From Baffinella frigidus (lineage: Eukaryota > Cryptophyceae > Cryptomonadales > Baffinellaceae): DNA of 21,806 nt. The stretch is from positions 1,327,821 through 1,349,626 of the forward strand of contig MU646321.1 of assembly GCA_026770585.1 (NCBI GenBank), in the 5' to 3' direction. The translations under genes and the position numbers were made by a program. How positions within the stretch are numbered: the stretch's first letter is position 1; each line of letters begins with the position of its first letter. This document shows positions 1 through 7,204 of this stretch, piece after piece. A model generated the notes under the pieces. It was not told the origin of the DNA. It was given only the letters and a program-made list of their open reading frames with translations, and did no database searches.

Positions 1-133
1 AGGTTCCCCCGCCACCACCGAGGCGCTATCCTCCGCGGGTGCCCCCCGAGTCCCGAGTACGGATTCGGACGCGGGGGGCTTGACGAAGGCGGCGTTGTCA
101 TGCAGTGCGCGGATTGTCAGCCCGAGGAGGGAC
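1..133 (-). CDS. Gene 1 exon Y (partial, runs off left edge)
   Basis: This minus-strand exon is open to the window edge. It follows the acceptor CAACCCAG at 134-141, which is itself telomere-like repeat. Only one frame is open (44 codons after one split base). It begins SLLGLTIRALHDNAAFVKPP and continues into a Ser/Ala/Gly-rich stretch ending AGEP at the edge. The required phase (one base completing a codon) is what exon X supplies at 476: the split codon is GA|G, Glu. I do not recognise the family. The first 20 residues look like an amphipathic helix, and the remainder looks like a low-complexity linker. The other two frames have early stops. Confidence 0.6.
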
Positions 134-136
134 CTG

Positions 137-469
137 GGTTGGGGTTTGGGGGTTTGGGGCTAGGTTTGGGGTCTACGGTTTAGGATTTGGGGTTTGGGGT
201 TTGGGGTTTGGGGTTTGGGGTTTGGGGTTTGGGGTTTTGGGTTTGGGGTTTGGGGTTTGGGATTTGGGGTTTGGGGTTTGGGGTTTGGGGTTTAGGGTTT
301 AGGGTTTGAGGTTTGGGGTTTGGGGTTGAGGGTTTCGGGGTTAGGGTTGAAGGTCGGGAGTTCGGGTTTGCGTTCAGAGTTTGGGGTTGAGGGGTTGGGG
401 TTCAGGGTCTAGGGTTTAAGGTCCAGGGTTCAGGGTTCAGGGTTCAGCGTCTAGCGTTCAGGGGCAAGG
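137..469 (-). repeat. Telomere-like repeat filling the intron between exons X and Y
   Basis: On the plus strand this is about 330 bases of TTTGGGG and TTTAGGG with GTTCAGGG variants, the purest part at 180-300. On the transcribed sense (minus) strand it reads C-rich, CCCCAAA. It reaches almost to the splice sites at both ends: the donor GTAAGC of exon X at 470-475 and the acceptor of exon Y. The short reading frame over it encodes only GVWGLGF repeats and is not a gene. Confidence 0.9.
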
Positions 470-475
470 GCTTAC

Positions 476-705
476 TCGCGCGGCGCCATAACCCTCGCAG
501 AAGCACCCCCGCCCCCCGACCGCACGCCCCCGCCTCCTGAACCCACGGGCCCGCCTCGCGACTGGGTTCCGGAGGATGCGGGCCCGCCTCGGGACTGCCC
601 TATCGGGGCGCCGGGTGGCGCGCGGCAGAAGTGTCTCAGGTCGGAGTTCTCCCATTCGACGGAGAGGATTGCGGTGAGGAGGCGCCGGAGCGAGAGCTTG
701 CCCTC
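476..705 (-). CDS. Gene 1 exon X, unrecognised protein
   Basis: This 230-base exon follows the acceptor ATCACAG at 706-712 and ends at a strong donor GTAAGC (470-475). It starts in phase 0 and ends in phase 2, so it joins exon Z upstream and exon Y downstream without breaking frame. The first 28 residues contain GKLSLRRLLTAIL and SVEWENSDLRHFC. The rest is Gly/Arg/Pro-rich, with the repeat SRGGP twice and GGGG twice. If the donor were not used, a stop follows at 472-474. A second copy of its first 28 codons lies at 914-1000. That the shared part is conserved as protein argues this is the true frame. The family is not recognised; the helical start plus Gly-rich tail suggests a folded segment followed by a flexible linker. 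Confidence 0.65.
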
Positions 706-711
706 CTGTGA

Positions 712-912
712 TGTACAGGTGTACAGTCAGGTGTACAGTTAGTTGTACAGTTGAACAGTTAGTTGTACAGTTGTACAGGTGGTTATATAGTCGTACAGTT
801 AGTTGTACAGTTATAAAGTTGTGAAGATAGTCGTACAGTTGTACAGTTGTACAGTTGTACAGTTGTACAGTTGTACAGTTGTACAGTTAGGTGTACAGTT
901 GTACAGTTGTCA
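712..912. repeat. GTACAGTT tandem repeat
   Basis: A roughly 8-base unit, TGTACAGT, repeats about 20 times with indels (TAGTTGTACA, TAAAGTTGTG). It separates exon X from its partial copy at 914-1000. The core GTAC is palindromic. The reading frames over it are low-complexity (VQLYSC) and were not called as genes. Confidence 0.9.
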
Positions 913-913
913 G

Positions 914-1000
914 TTAGCGGCAGAAGTGTGTGAGGTCGGAGTTCTCCCATTCGACGGAGAGGATTGCGGAGAGGAGGCGCCGGAGCGAGAGCTTGCCCTC
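914..1000 (-). pseudogene. Partial second copy of exon X
   Basis: The copy has its own acceptor, CCCAAAACAG (1001-1010), made from the adjoining telomere-like repeat. It encodes the same first 28 residues as exon X, from EGKLSLRRLL to HFCR, with T-to-S, L-R-H to L-T-H and a few silent changes. It then reaches a stop, TAA at 914-916, exactly where homology ends and the GTACAGTT repeat begins. No donor is present. Used in place of exon X, it would end the protein here; skipped, it is intron. It looks like a 5' exon fragment broken at the repeat junction. Confidence 0.7.
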
Positions 1001-1003
1001 CTG

Positions 1004-1062
1004 TTTTGGGGGATTGGGTTTGGGGGTTGGGGGATGGGGGTTGGGGATTAAGGCTGAGTGGT
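1004..1062 (-). repeat. Telomere-like block upstream of exon X copy
   Basis: A short TTGGGGG/TTTGGGGG stretch on the plus strand, so C-rich in the sense of gene 1. It supplies the acceptor region of the 914-1000 copy. Confidence 0.8.
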
Positions 1063-1119
1063 TGGGGATTAGCACCGGTACAAACTGGTACTTCCCAAAC
1101 CAAAATTGGTGAGCCCGGG

Positions 1120-1213
1120 CTCTTTTTCACTCAGAATTTGACGGGGTTTTTTCACGAACCCAGGACGTCAACTTGAGAATAGTCGGTCAGTCCGAGTGAA
1201 GCAGAGCGAGAAA
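1120..1213 (+). repeat. Member of the TTGACGGGTT dispersed repeat family
   Basis: It has the family's order of blocks: a TTTTTCACTC start, a TTGACGGGGTT core, then ACCCAGGACGTCAACTTGAG, AATAGTCGGTCAGTCCGAG and an AGCAGAGCGAGAA end. Other members lie at 4405-4465, 5150-5200 (reverse), 5580-5640 (reverse), 7255-7325 and 7437-7505. No coding potential. Confidence 0.6.
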
Positions 1214-1307
1214 GTCCGGAACTGCCTTTAGTGAACTGGGTTCGTGCGAAATGATGGATTCGGAGACCGAATCGACTCTTGTGACATTCTCGGCCCCGGG
1301 GGGGCAC

Positions 1308-1337
1308 CTCGCAGCGATCAGCACTGCCCCCATCCAC
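1308..1337 (-). pseudogene. Fragment copy of gene 1 exon Z (3' half)
   Basis: It encodes DGGSADRCE in the sense of gene 1, ending at a usable donor GTGCCC (1302-1307). It matches the last ten codons of exon Z (1960-2023) with one A/D change. It has no acceptor or 5' half. Confidence 0.55.
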
Positions 1338-1357
1338 TGACTGCCTAACTGCCTAAC

Positions 1358-1520
1358 TTCTAGATCTGTCCGAGTAAAGTTGGGCACGTAGATATTTCGC
1401 CCCCCCCCGAAATTGTACAGGTGAATTTCATGGGAGGGGGGGTCAAACTTCACCTGTGAAATTTCGGGGGGGGGGGGGCGAAATATCTACGTGCCCAACT
1501 TTACTGGGACAGAGCTAGAA
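1358..1520. mobile_element. MITE-like inverted repeat, 163 bp
   Basis: The arms start TTCTAGATCTGTCC and read inward through AGTAAAGTTGGGCACGTAG and ATATTTCGCCCCCCCC; the right arm is the reverse complement, ending GACAGAGCTAGAA. They are nearly perfect over about 60 bases, with a C/G homopolymer in each arm. Single-sided copies of the end motif (CAGAGCTAGAA) occur at 5235-5250 and 8702-8714, so this is a family terminus. No protein-coding capacity, so a non-autonomous DNA element is likely. Confidence 0.8.
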
Positions 1521-1524
1521 CTTA

Positions 1525-1738
1525 CTGACAGACTGACTGACTGTCTGAATGAATGAATGAATGACTTGACTGACTGACTTGACTGACTGACTTGACTGAC
1601 TGACTGACGGACGGACTTGCTTGACTGACTGACTGACTGGCTGACTGGCTGACTGACTGACTGCCTGACTGGCTTGACTGACTGACTTGTCTGTCTTGAC
1701 TGACTGGCTGACTGACTTGACTGACTTGACTGACGGGG
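1525..1738. repeat. GACT/CTTGACTGACTGA tandem repeat
   Basis: A four-base GACT microsatellite with interspersed CTTGACTGACT units. It restarts at 1877-1950. Reading frames over it encode SQSVSQSSQ runs; they follow from the repeat and are not evidence of a gene. Confidence 0.92.
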
Positions 1739-1744
1739 GCGCAC

Positions 1745-1765
1745 CTCGCAGCGGTCAGCACTGTG
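1745..1765 (-). pseudogene. Short copy of exon Z end
   Basis: It matches the last seven codons of exon Z (SADRCE) and keeps the donor GTGCGCCC. It is the minimal copy in a set of four sharing the CTCGCAGCGGTCAGCACT block, and has no acceptor. Confidence 0.45.
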
Positions 1766-1843
1766 CTGGGTTCGGGATTTGGGATTGGGGTTTTGGGTTT
1801 GCCCTCCTGGGGTTGGGGTTTGGTGTTTGGGGGGTGGGGGGAT

Positions 1844-1874
1844 CTCGCAGCGGTCAGCACTCCCCCCATCCATC
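1844..1874 (-). pseudogene. Copy of exon Z end with broken donor
   Basis: It encodes DGGSADRCE in the gene 1 sense. The base after the exon reads AT instead of GT (GAG|ATCCCC), so the donor is lost. It sits between telomere-like repeat (1765-1840) and GACT repeat. Confidence 0.5.
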
Positions 1875-1876
1875 TA

Positions 1877-1950
1877 CTGACTGACTGACTGACTGACTGG
1901 CTTGACTGACTGACTGACTGGCTTGACTGACTTGACTGACTTGACTGACG
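1877..1950. repeat. GACT tandem repeat, second block
   Basis: Same CTGACTGACTTGACTGA repeat as 1525-1738, separated from it by two copies of the exon Z end. Confidence 0.9.
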
Positions 1951-1959
1951 GGGGCGCAC

Positions 1960-2023
1960 CTCGCAGCGGTCATCACTCCCCCCATCCAGCGCCCACTCCA
2001 CGCTCCTGAGCTCCAGCACGAGC
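1960..2023 (-). CDS. Gene 1 exon Z, unrecognised protein
   Basis: A 64-base exon between the acceptor CGACGACAG (2024-2032) and the donor GTGCGC (1954-1959). After one split base it encodes LVLELRSVEWALDGG followed by SDDRCE, 21 codons. It starts in phase 2 and ends in phase 0: exon W ends in phase 2 and exon X starts in phase 0, so the three join cleanly. It shares the string SVEW with exon X (SVEWALDGGSDDRC against SVEWENSDLRHFC), which hints that Z and X are old duplicates of one unit. Three fragments of its 3' half lie downstream at 1844, 1745 and 1308. Function unknown. Confidence 0.6.
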
Positions 2024-2400
2024 CTGTCGTCGGAAAGCGTAGGTTAGAGGAGGACGCATCTGCACGCGACTCGGTACAAGCGTGTGCGATCAGAACGTTG
2101 CGTATACAGGCTCGAGCCTGTACACCAACGTGTAGTGTGTGAGAGAACTTAAGATCCTTGTGGTGCCAAAAAAAACGTAGGGGGTCTTAGAATGTGGTGA
2201 TGCTGGTCTTGTAATCAATACATTCTCTCTCTGTAGTGCGGAATGCGTACGTTAGAGGAGGACCCATTTGCACGCGGCTCAGAACAAAAGTTAACCATCG
2301 GATCTTGAACAAGCCTTTACAAACGTTTTCAGTCAGAAGTTTGCATACTCATCGAGGTGTCCGCACAGCGGACTTCGAGGAGATTTTGAATAACCCCTAA
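2024..2400. repeat. Duplicated segment upstream of exon Z; no other gene seen
   Basis: The 50 bases just upstream of exon Z (about 2032-2082, GTTAGAGGAGGACGCATCTG then CACGCGACTCGGTAC) recur at 2240-2290 (GTTAGAGGAGGACCCATTTG then CACGCGGCTCAGAAC), so the intron end was duplicated without the exon. The remainder is unique-looking DNA with no open frame of note. Confidence 0.5.
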
Positions 2401-2403
2401 GCG

Positions 2404-2470
2404 ATAAGACCTAGGACCCTACGGTAGGTAACCCGTAGGGACATAGGGCCTACGGATACGGTGATGGATG
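2404..2470. repeat. CCTACGGTAGG palindromic element
   Basis: It contains CCTAGGACCCTACGGTAGG and then CCGTAGGGACATAGGGCCTACGG. This is the palindromic core seen in the MITE at 7931-8130 and, in shorter form, in the elements at 13577 and 16426. Probably a truncated MITE. Confidence 0.45.
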
Positions 2471-2514
2471 GCCCCTTTTGGGCCGAAACTCCCTTCGTAG
2501 GAAGATGTGTGGGG

Positions 2515-2770
2515 TGGAGAAGAATGACCTGTCGGAGATGAGCGCGCAAAGGCCATTTGCGGAATCAGGTAAAAGCTGGGACGTGGAAAGAACGTGGCGT
2601 TGTGTTTCACCGGGGAGCGCACACTCGTTGAGTACCACGAAACGAAACGTCGTGTTCTGAAATTGCCACGTGTGATCTGGCGTGGACCTGTCGGCGATGC
2701 GCGCGCACAGCCCGTTGCCACTTCCGAGGATCCGCAGGAGGTCTGCGCGCCTGCGAACCCCAGGGAGGAA
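2515..2770. repeat. Dispersed repeat with an inverted copy at 6300-6405
   Basis: The segment from ACACTCGTTGAGTACCACGA through CGTCGTGTTCTGAAATTGCC to GTGATCTGGCGTGGACC (2620-2695) matches the reverse complement of 6300-6405 at most positions. An internal direct repeat, CCTGTCGG-GATG-GCGCGCA, occurs at 2528 and 2686. A 65-codon plus-strand frame crosses it but follows the repeat, so I did not call it a gene. Confidence 0.5.
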
Positions 2771-2834
2771 AAGCGAGCTTTGTTCAGTTGATAAACAGAC
2801 GGCACACGCTAGGGGGAGAGATGATCGAGACGCA

Positions 2835-3041
2835 GGGCGCTAACGCCCGGAACCACCCCTAAAGGGGTGGATCGTTCACTGGAACGCATCGCCCACTAGG
2901 ACAAGCTACCTAGGAGTGAGGGCACGAACCATCCGCCGGGGTTGCTTTACAACAACGCCTTCTCACGCTTGGCGGGAAGAGTTGGCAAGATAAGGGTCTC
3001 TCTTTCACTCGCCTGCGAACGCCCCCGTACAAAACGGGGGT
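2835..3041. other. Cluster of short stable hairpins, possible structured RNA
   Basis: Four potential stems lie within about 200 bases: GGGCG/CGCCC (2835-2848), CCACCCC/GGGGTGG with loop TAAA (2853-2870), bulged CACTAGG/CCTAG-GTG (2894-2918) and CCCCCGT/ACGGGGG with loop ACAAA (3022-3040). The tight loops resemble a folded RNA more than a MITE. I recognise no known ribozyme, tRNA or rRNA motif here. A plus-strand frame at 2942-3433 overlaps but lacks a convincing start. Confidence 0.3.
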
Positions 3042-3315
3042 GCGTCTTCGATGCTACCGCTCTCGAGCGGGACGGGAACAAGTTGAAGAGAGTAAAAGAT
3101 TTGTACCTGAACTCAGGTCCAGATTCTGGAATTGGACTACTAAAATGTTCCGAGCTCGCTGGAGAGTGGCATGCGACATCAGTGTGGGTGGTGCAGACAC
3201 GCTCTCAATTGTTTGACCGCGTCGGTGCCAGGAATGTGTGGGGGGTGCTCGGAGATGGGGTGGAGCGGTCGGCGCTAAGCTCTTGCTATGTCTCAGTGCT
3301 CAGAGGGCTTCGCAC

Positions 3316-3626
3316 CCTCGGCCTGGCAGGTGCGACGCGACGTCTTGCAACGCATCGAGGACAGCGAGGAGACGCGTCTCCCGCTCCGGGTGCGCCTCAG
3401 ACATCGCCGAGTAACGCCCCCACGCCTCTTTGAATACCCGCACCGCGTCCCTCTGCCCAGACACTCCTCCGGTGCCGACGGAGCCGCCAGCGCCATCACC
3501 ATGGGCAGGCGGGGGGCTGGGATCATCTGGCTCCTCGTCGCCCACATCCTTGGCCTGGCGACCCGAACGGAGCCCGGAGGCGACGACGCTTTTCATCGAG
3601 GAAACAGCTTTGAAAATTCCCCGCAT
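3316..3626 (-). CDS. Gene 1 exon W (5' boundary uncertain)
   Basis: A minus-strand frame is open across this region. The last 45 codons look most like protein: RDAVRVFKEAWGRYS, then AMSEAHPERETRLLAVLDAL and QDVASHLPGRG, an alpha-helical pattern with high G/C at third positions. Before it lies an acidic, Pro/Gly-rich linker (DEEPDDPSPPP). A donor GTGCGA at 3310-3315 ends the exon in phase 2, matching exon Z. Without splicing the frame stops at 3300. The start is uncertain: there is an ATG at 3626, but acceptors such as GTCTGGGCAG near 3464 would make it shorter. The opposite strand also has open frames here, with poorer-looking composition. No family recognised. Confidence 0.45.
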
Positions 3627-4075
3627 CGCACCTCACTTCGATTTTCAACACGGATCAACTTGGGACGAGATCTCTGGGAGTTCAGTCCCGAGCCGTGGCC
3701 AGGGCGCCGCTGATCTCCTGCCGCTGCCGCTGCACACTGCTAGCAGCGAAAATCTTCCCCATCCACACCAGAGATGTCACTTCCGAGCCCTTCTCCTCTG
3801 ATTTCGGGGGAACGAAAAGAGGTCATTCCACACCGGGCAGAAACCGAAATGGGAAGCCACGAACAAGAGCTCATAACCTGAACCTCATAAAAAGTAACGT
3901 GACCCCCCACCCAAGGGAATGGGTCTTGGCCTCCGCGTCTCGTTGGTGGCTGTGCTGCTCCCCAGGTACGGCGGTGTTCGCAGAAGGGTGGGTGCGCTGG
4001 AGGCTCTCGCACTCGTCCTCTCCCGATGTGTGCTGTCTTTTTTTCTCTCGCGTCGGACCTTGCTCTCCCCACACC

Positions 4076-4115
4076 AGATTGTTCCAGAGGATCAGAGGAT
4101 CCTCTGGAACAATCT
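4076..4115. repeat. 18-bp inverted repeat
   Basis: AGATTGTTCCAGAGGATC and its exact complement are separated by four bases (AGAG). It lies just before the pyrimidine-rich tract TCTCTCTTTTTCAG (4146-4159). Confidence 0.85.
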
Positions 4116-4159
4116 GTACAGCTATCTGACAGACAGCTAGCGGTGTCTCTCTTTTTCAG

Positions 4160-4347
4160 GTGCAACGACCTCGGGCGACGGAAATCGACGCATAGCCTTG
4201 ATTCCCGGCGCGGACTTGGGCGCTTCGTGATGCAATCGCTGGGCGCAGGCCTGGCCAACGATAACCCCATCTGAATCCGCGCGCCCTCCCCAGCTTCGCG
4301 TCTGCCTTCGTTGCGCCCGCGCTGTCTCGACTTGCGCTCGGGCAGCA
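4160..4347. other. Possible exon, strand undecided
   Basis: Two incompatible readings are both plausible. Plus strand: a good acceptor, TCTTTTTCAG at 4150-4159, followed by an open frame ending LGRFVMQSLGAGLANDNPI and a stop at 4272-4274. Minus strand: a frame open from about 4347 containing SDGVIVGQACAQRLHHEAPK and ending SPE before a donor GTCGTT; it has the direction of gene 1 and gene-like composition. I lean slightly to the minus reading as an upstream exon of gene 1. The 224-codon minus-strand frame over 3740-4414 has repeat-like composition and is less convincing than either. Confidence 0.3.
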
Positions 4348-4404
4348 CCTCACGTGCGGAGTCCGGCCACGCAGGTCTGTTCTCATTCGTCCCGTTGCCC
4401 TGGA

Positions 4405-4465
4405 TCTTTCCCACTCAAAGTTGACGGGTTCGTACCGCAAACCCAGAGTGTCAACTGGAGAAAGG
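4405..4465 (+). repeat. TTGACGGGTT family member
   Basis: It reads CACTCAAAGTTGACGGGTTC, GTACCGCAAACCCAGAGTG, TCAACTGGAG: an imperfect inverted repeat of about 60 bases with CTTTC/GAAAG ends. Reverse-strand copies lie at 5150 and 5580. Confidence 0.65.
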
Positions 4466-5036
4466 TCCGGCAACCCGACCGAGCAAAGAACCCCTGCGAT
4501 GAGAGGGGTGCTGTGCATTGGGTGCATTGTGGGCGGTGTTCCTCCTAGCACCGCAAAGCTTCCCGAAGACACAGCTTCCTCGTAGTGGATGCCCCCAAAA
4601 GTCTGTTGCAGGGTTCGAACGCAGCACCAATCTGAAGCTAGCATATCCAGGTGGGACCGGACAGGAGCCAACCCAAATGGTCAAATCGCCAATAGTCCTC
4701 GATCAAAAACGTTGACACGTTTTGTACCACTACATTTCCCCCCACTTTTCTGTACCAGAATCCATTCCGCTCAAAAGGTTACGGGTCACCGTCGTCCCCG
4801 GATATCCGGGGATACCGTCACCATATCCAATACAAATTGAAAAAAAGGATCCAATTCCCGTTCAAACGTGTTCCGTGTAGCCTTGTGAATGGCTCGCGGA
4901 TTCTCAATTCTGAACGTCCTCCCTACGAATTGACTTTCATTTCCTTGCATTTGCCCCATAGCCAGCTCTTATCCGGTCCATCCCTTGATGGTAGAATTGG
5001 ATCCCGGCAAGGTCTAGTGCTGCCACAATCGGGTTG
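4466..5036. other. No gene seen; contains a 16-bp perfect palindrome
   Basis: CCCCGGATATCCGGGG lies at 4796-4811. GTACCA/TGTACCAG motifs at 4725 and 4752 resemble ends of the TTTGTACCAGG inverted repeats found elsewhere (5320, 6620, 7098, 10825). No open frame is persuasive. Confidence 0.5.
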
Positions 5037-5145
5037 GCCAACTATCCTCAACTTTCCTCAACGCCATACTCGGGCGTTGAGCAACTATCCTCAACGCCAC
5101 ACAACAACTATCCTCAACGCCACACTCGGGTTGGCCAACGGTCAT
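5037..5145. repeat. CAACTATCCTCAACGCCACA minisatellite
   Basis: Units of about 30 bases with CAACTATCCTCAACGCCAC and ACTCGGGTTGGCCAA repeat three to four times. A TTGACGGGTT-family copy follows in reverse at 5150-5200. Confidence 0.7.
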
Positions 5146-5285
5146 CAACTTGACAATCTGGGTTCGTCGTACAAACCCTCAACTTTGGAGCGATAACGCA
5201 CCCGGTCTCACAAAATTGGTGGGACCAAATCAGACTGAGACAGAGCTAGAAGGTGGAAACTGCAGAAGCGCCGTGGATATGCGAT

Positions 5286-5504
5286 GAGAAGTTGACTAAT
5301 CAGAGCGTTTGCTGGTACTAATCCTGCCCAGTTGAGGTATCGTCCTGGTACAAAACCTGCCACTTTAGTCGAATTCGAGTGAGGGTTGGGTCTGGGGTCG
5401 CCACCGAAACCACGCAGTTGACTTAACTTGGCAGGCTTGTATCAGGACGATACCTAAACTGGGGATAATTAGTACCAGGAAACGTTTTGATTACTCAACT
5501 GCTC
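5286..5504. mobile_element. MITE-like element with about 77-bp inverted repeats
   Basis: The left arm runs from GAGAAGTTGACTAATCAGAG through TGGTACTAATCCTGCCCAGT to CGTCCTGGTACAAAACCTGC. The right arm is its complement with about 15 percent mismatch, ending at GCTC 5504. The middle (5363-5428) is unique. No transposase-like frame, so this would be non-autonomous. The GGTACNA/TTTGTACC core is shared with the element at 10778-10964. Confidence 0.75.
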
Positions 5505-5508
5505 GTGA

Positions 5509-5815
5509 GCAGGGTCGGGATTTGGATGGCGTCGCGCGCGTGTGAGACGGGCGAGGCAAACGCCCAGGAGGCCTATTCTTAAGTTGACATGCTGGGTGCG
5601 CGGTACGAATCCGTCAACTTTGAGCGGGAAAGAGCCCGGGCCCACCAAATTTGTGAGACCAAATAGACTGAGGTAGAGGTACATAACCTGTGCAGGGCTG
5701 GATCCAAATCCCGGCTTTTCGGGATTCGTAGTAACGCGCTTTTCTCTCTCAGGGTCGGGGTGTGGGTGGCGCCACGGGCGAGTGAGTCGGGGGAGGCAGA
5801 CCAGGAGACAAGACG
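5509..5815. repeat. Direct repeats of a 60-bp unit plus a TTGACGGGTT copy
   Basis: GCAGGGTCGGGATTTGGATG and CGTGTGAGACGGGCGAGGC at 5508-5575 recur at 5746-5815 as CAGGGTCGGGGTGTGGGTGG and GAGTGAGTCGGGGGAGGC, and partly at 5930-5960. Between them (5580-5640) is a reverse TTGACGGGTT-family member. The 170-codon minus-strand frame across this region repeats the same peptide (LARLTRARRHPNPDP, LPRLTRPWRHPHPDP) because of the DNA repeat, so I treat it as a shadow. Confidence 0.6.
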
Positions 5816-5965
5816 GCTCAAGTACGAGCGACTCTTCAAGGTCTTGTCGCCACCCAGTTTGTACCAGCAGGGGGGCTGATTCGGTACCCCCCCTGAAACA
5901 AATTAGCGTTGCCCAAAAGACCGGTGAGGAAGTGTGAGACGGGGGAGACAACAGGAGGCGTACGA

Positions 5966-6127
5966 GAGACTCTTCAACCACTAACCCTCACAACTTGGGC
6001 AAATCGAAAAAGTCAAAAACACCAAATCCCCTTGGAGGCCGTCGGAATCCGACGGCCTTCAAGGGGATTTTTGGAGCCATTTCCCCCCGATTTGCCCAGA
6101 CTGTGAGGGTTGGTGGAAGGTCTTCTC
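5966..6127. mobile_element. MITE-like element with long palindromic core
   Basis: The outer arms read GAGACTCTTCAACCACTAAC, CCTCAC-ACTTGGGCAAATCG and return in complement with a few mismatches. The inner core 6024-6070 is almost perfectly palindromic (AAATCCCCTTGGAGGCCGTC to the matching complement, with a one-base centre). The whole can fold as one long hairpin. Confidence 0.8.
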
Positions 6128-6267
6128 CCAAACCATTGTTTCTGGCGCGCCCGCATTTACGCGTGATATCCTGTATTTTAAGCGTGATGTCATGTACGGC
6201 CTTACTTGAAGCGTGAACGTATCCGTGAATTTTTGTGAGACGCCCGGTGTGAACGTATCCGTGAAGT

Positions 6268-6440
6268 TATGTCCCGGTGGCAGGAGCTTGTGATGAAGGG
6301 CTCGAAGCTGCCCCCGGGTCCACGCCAGATCACAAGCGGGAATTTCAGAACGCGACGTTTCGTGGTGTGGTACTAAACGAGTGTTCGTGTGACCCGGTGA
6401 TAGGAGCTTGTGATGAAGGGCTCGAAGCTCCCTCCAGGGA
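6268..6440. repeat. Direct repeat plus inverted copy of the 2620-2695 repeat
   Basis: GGAGCTTGTGATGAAGGGCT followed by CGAAGCTCCC appears at 6282 and 6406. The segment between them, 6300-6405, is the reverse complement of the dispersed repeat at 2620-2695. This looks like a repeat element bounded by duplicated ends. Confidence 0.55.
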
Positions 6441-6517
6441 TTTCGAAGACGCAATATATGGCGAAGGCCAGAAACGCACGCGCGATGGCAGGTAACGAGC
6501 CCCGCGATTAATTGGTG

Positions 6518-6650
6518 GAGCCTCAGTGAGAGTGACCAGTTCGCTTTGTGCAATTAGTCACGTGTACTAGGAAACGTTGAGCAGTTCACTCTCGCTGAGC
6601 TTTGTGCAATTGGTCACTTGTGTACCAGGAAAATCGTTTCCTGGTACCCG
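6518..6650. repeat. Inverted repeats with TTTGTGCAATTRGTCAC motifs
   Basis: CTCAGTGAGAGTGACC (6523) pairs with TTCACTCTCGCTGAG (6585). TTTGTGCAATTAGTCAC occurs at 6545 and again at 6601 as a direct repeat. TACCAGGAAA/TTTCCTGGTA forms a palindrome at 6622-6645. Likely remnants of MITEs sharing the GTACCAGG terminus. Confidence 0.5.
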
Positions 6651-6659
6651 ACTCTTTGG

Positions 6660-7090
6660 TCGTTAATCTTAGAGCGGTTGCAGGAAAACAAGGCCGATTT
6701 CTGAGAGAAACTTTTCCAGAAATCGGCTGGGTTAGGCAGAGCCCCGCGACTCATTCTCACCCGCGCCTTAGGGTTCTGGGTTTTGGGTGTCGGGTTTCGG
6801 TTTGGGGCTCCAGGTGTGGGGCTTTCATTTTTGGCTCTGCCTGAAGACGATTCGGATGTGCACCGCAGACTCAGGACGTCAAGTGGAGAGTCTTTTAACC
6901 CGACACCCGAAAGTGTAGAGCTCTGGCGATGCTTAGCGCTGGCCCTGACGATGCTTAGCTCTGGGCAGGGCGTGTGGCGCGTTGGGGGTGGTCACGCCTT
7001 GCTCCGCCCCGTCATCCGACCCCAACCCCCACCCACTGGGGCGGCGAGCTTAGCACGGCCCGTGGTGCTGGAGGATCCTATTTACATGTG
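6660..7090. other. No gene recognised
   Basis: A short G-rich telomere-like patch (6765-6820) and an inverted pair, CCGATTTCTGAGAGAAA/TTTTCCAGAAATCGG (6691-6726). A plus-strand frame, 6783-7157, crosses repeats and shows no motif I recognise. Confidence 0.4.
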
Positions 7091-7204
7091 GGGTTTTAAA
7101 TATTTGTACCAGGATAACGTTACCAACCTCATGACTGGACTAATTTCACCTGCCTGACGGCATGTGACGAGATACCTAGCTTGGCAGGATTCACAGGCCG
7201 AAGC

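Noticed and set aside
458-655. Minus-strand Arg-rich 65-codon frame
   Set aside because: Out of frame with the exon X reading that is conserved in its copy at 914-1000 and joins its neighbours in phase.
712-912. CRISPR-like or origin-like repeat array
   Set aside because: Units are contiguous 8-mers without spacers and the context is eukaryotic intron.
1522-2019. Ser/Gln-rich open frames
   Set aside because: They are the translation of the GACT repeat, whose 4-base unit leaves frames open by chance.
2942-3433. Plus-strand 163-codon frame
   Set aside because: No ATG at its start. It overlaps the hairpin cluster, and its 3' part is the complement of exon W, which fits better.
3740-4414. Minus-strand 224-codon open frame, the longest in the window
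   Set aside because: Composition is Arg/Ser/Pro-rich with no recognisable motif, and it crosses a perfect inverted repeat. A different minus frame and a plus frame look more gene-like over 4160-4347.
5469-5981. Minus-strand 170-codon frame
   Set aside because: It repeats the same peptide because it crosses duplicated DNA, runs through half of a MITE, and has no motif.
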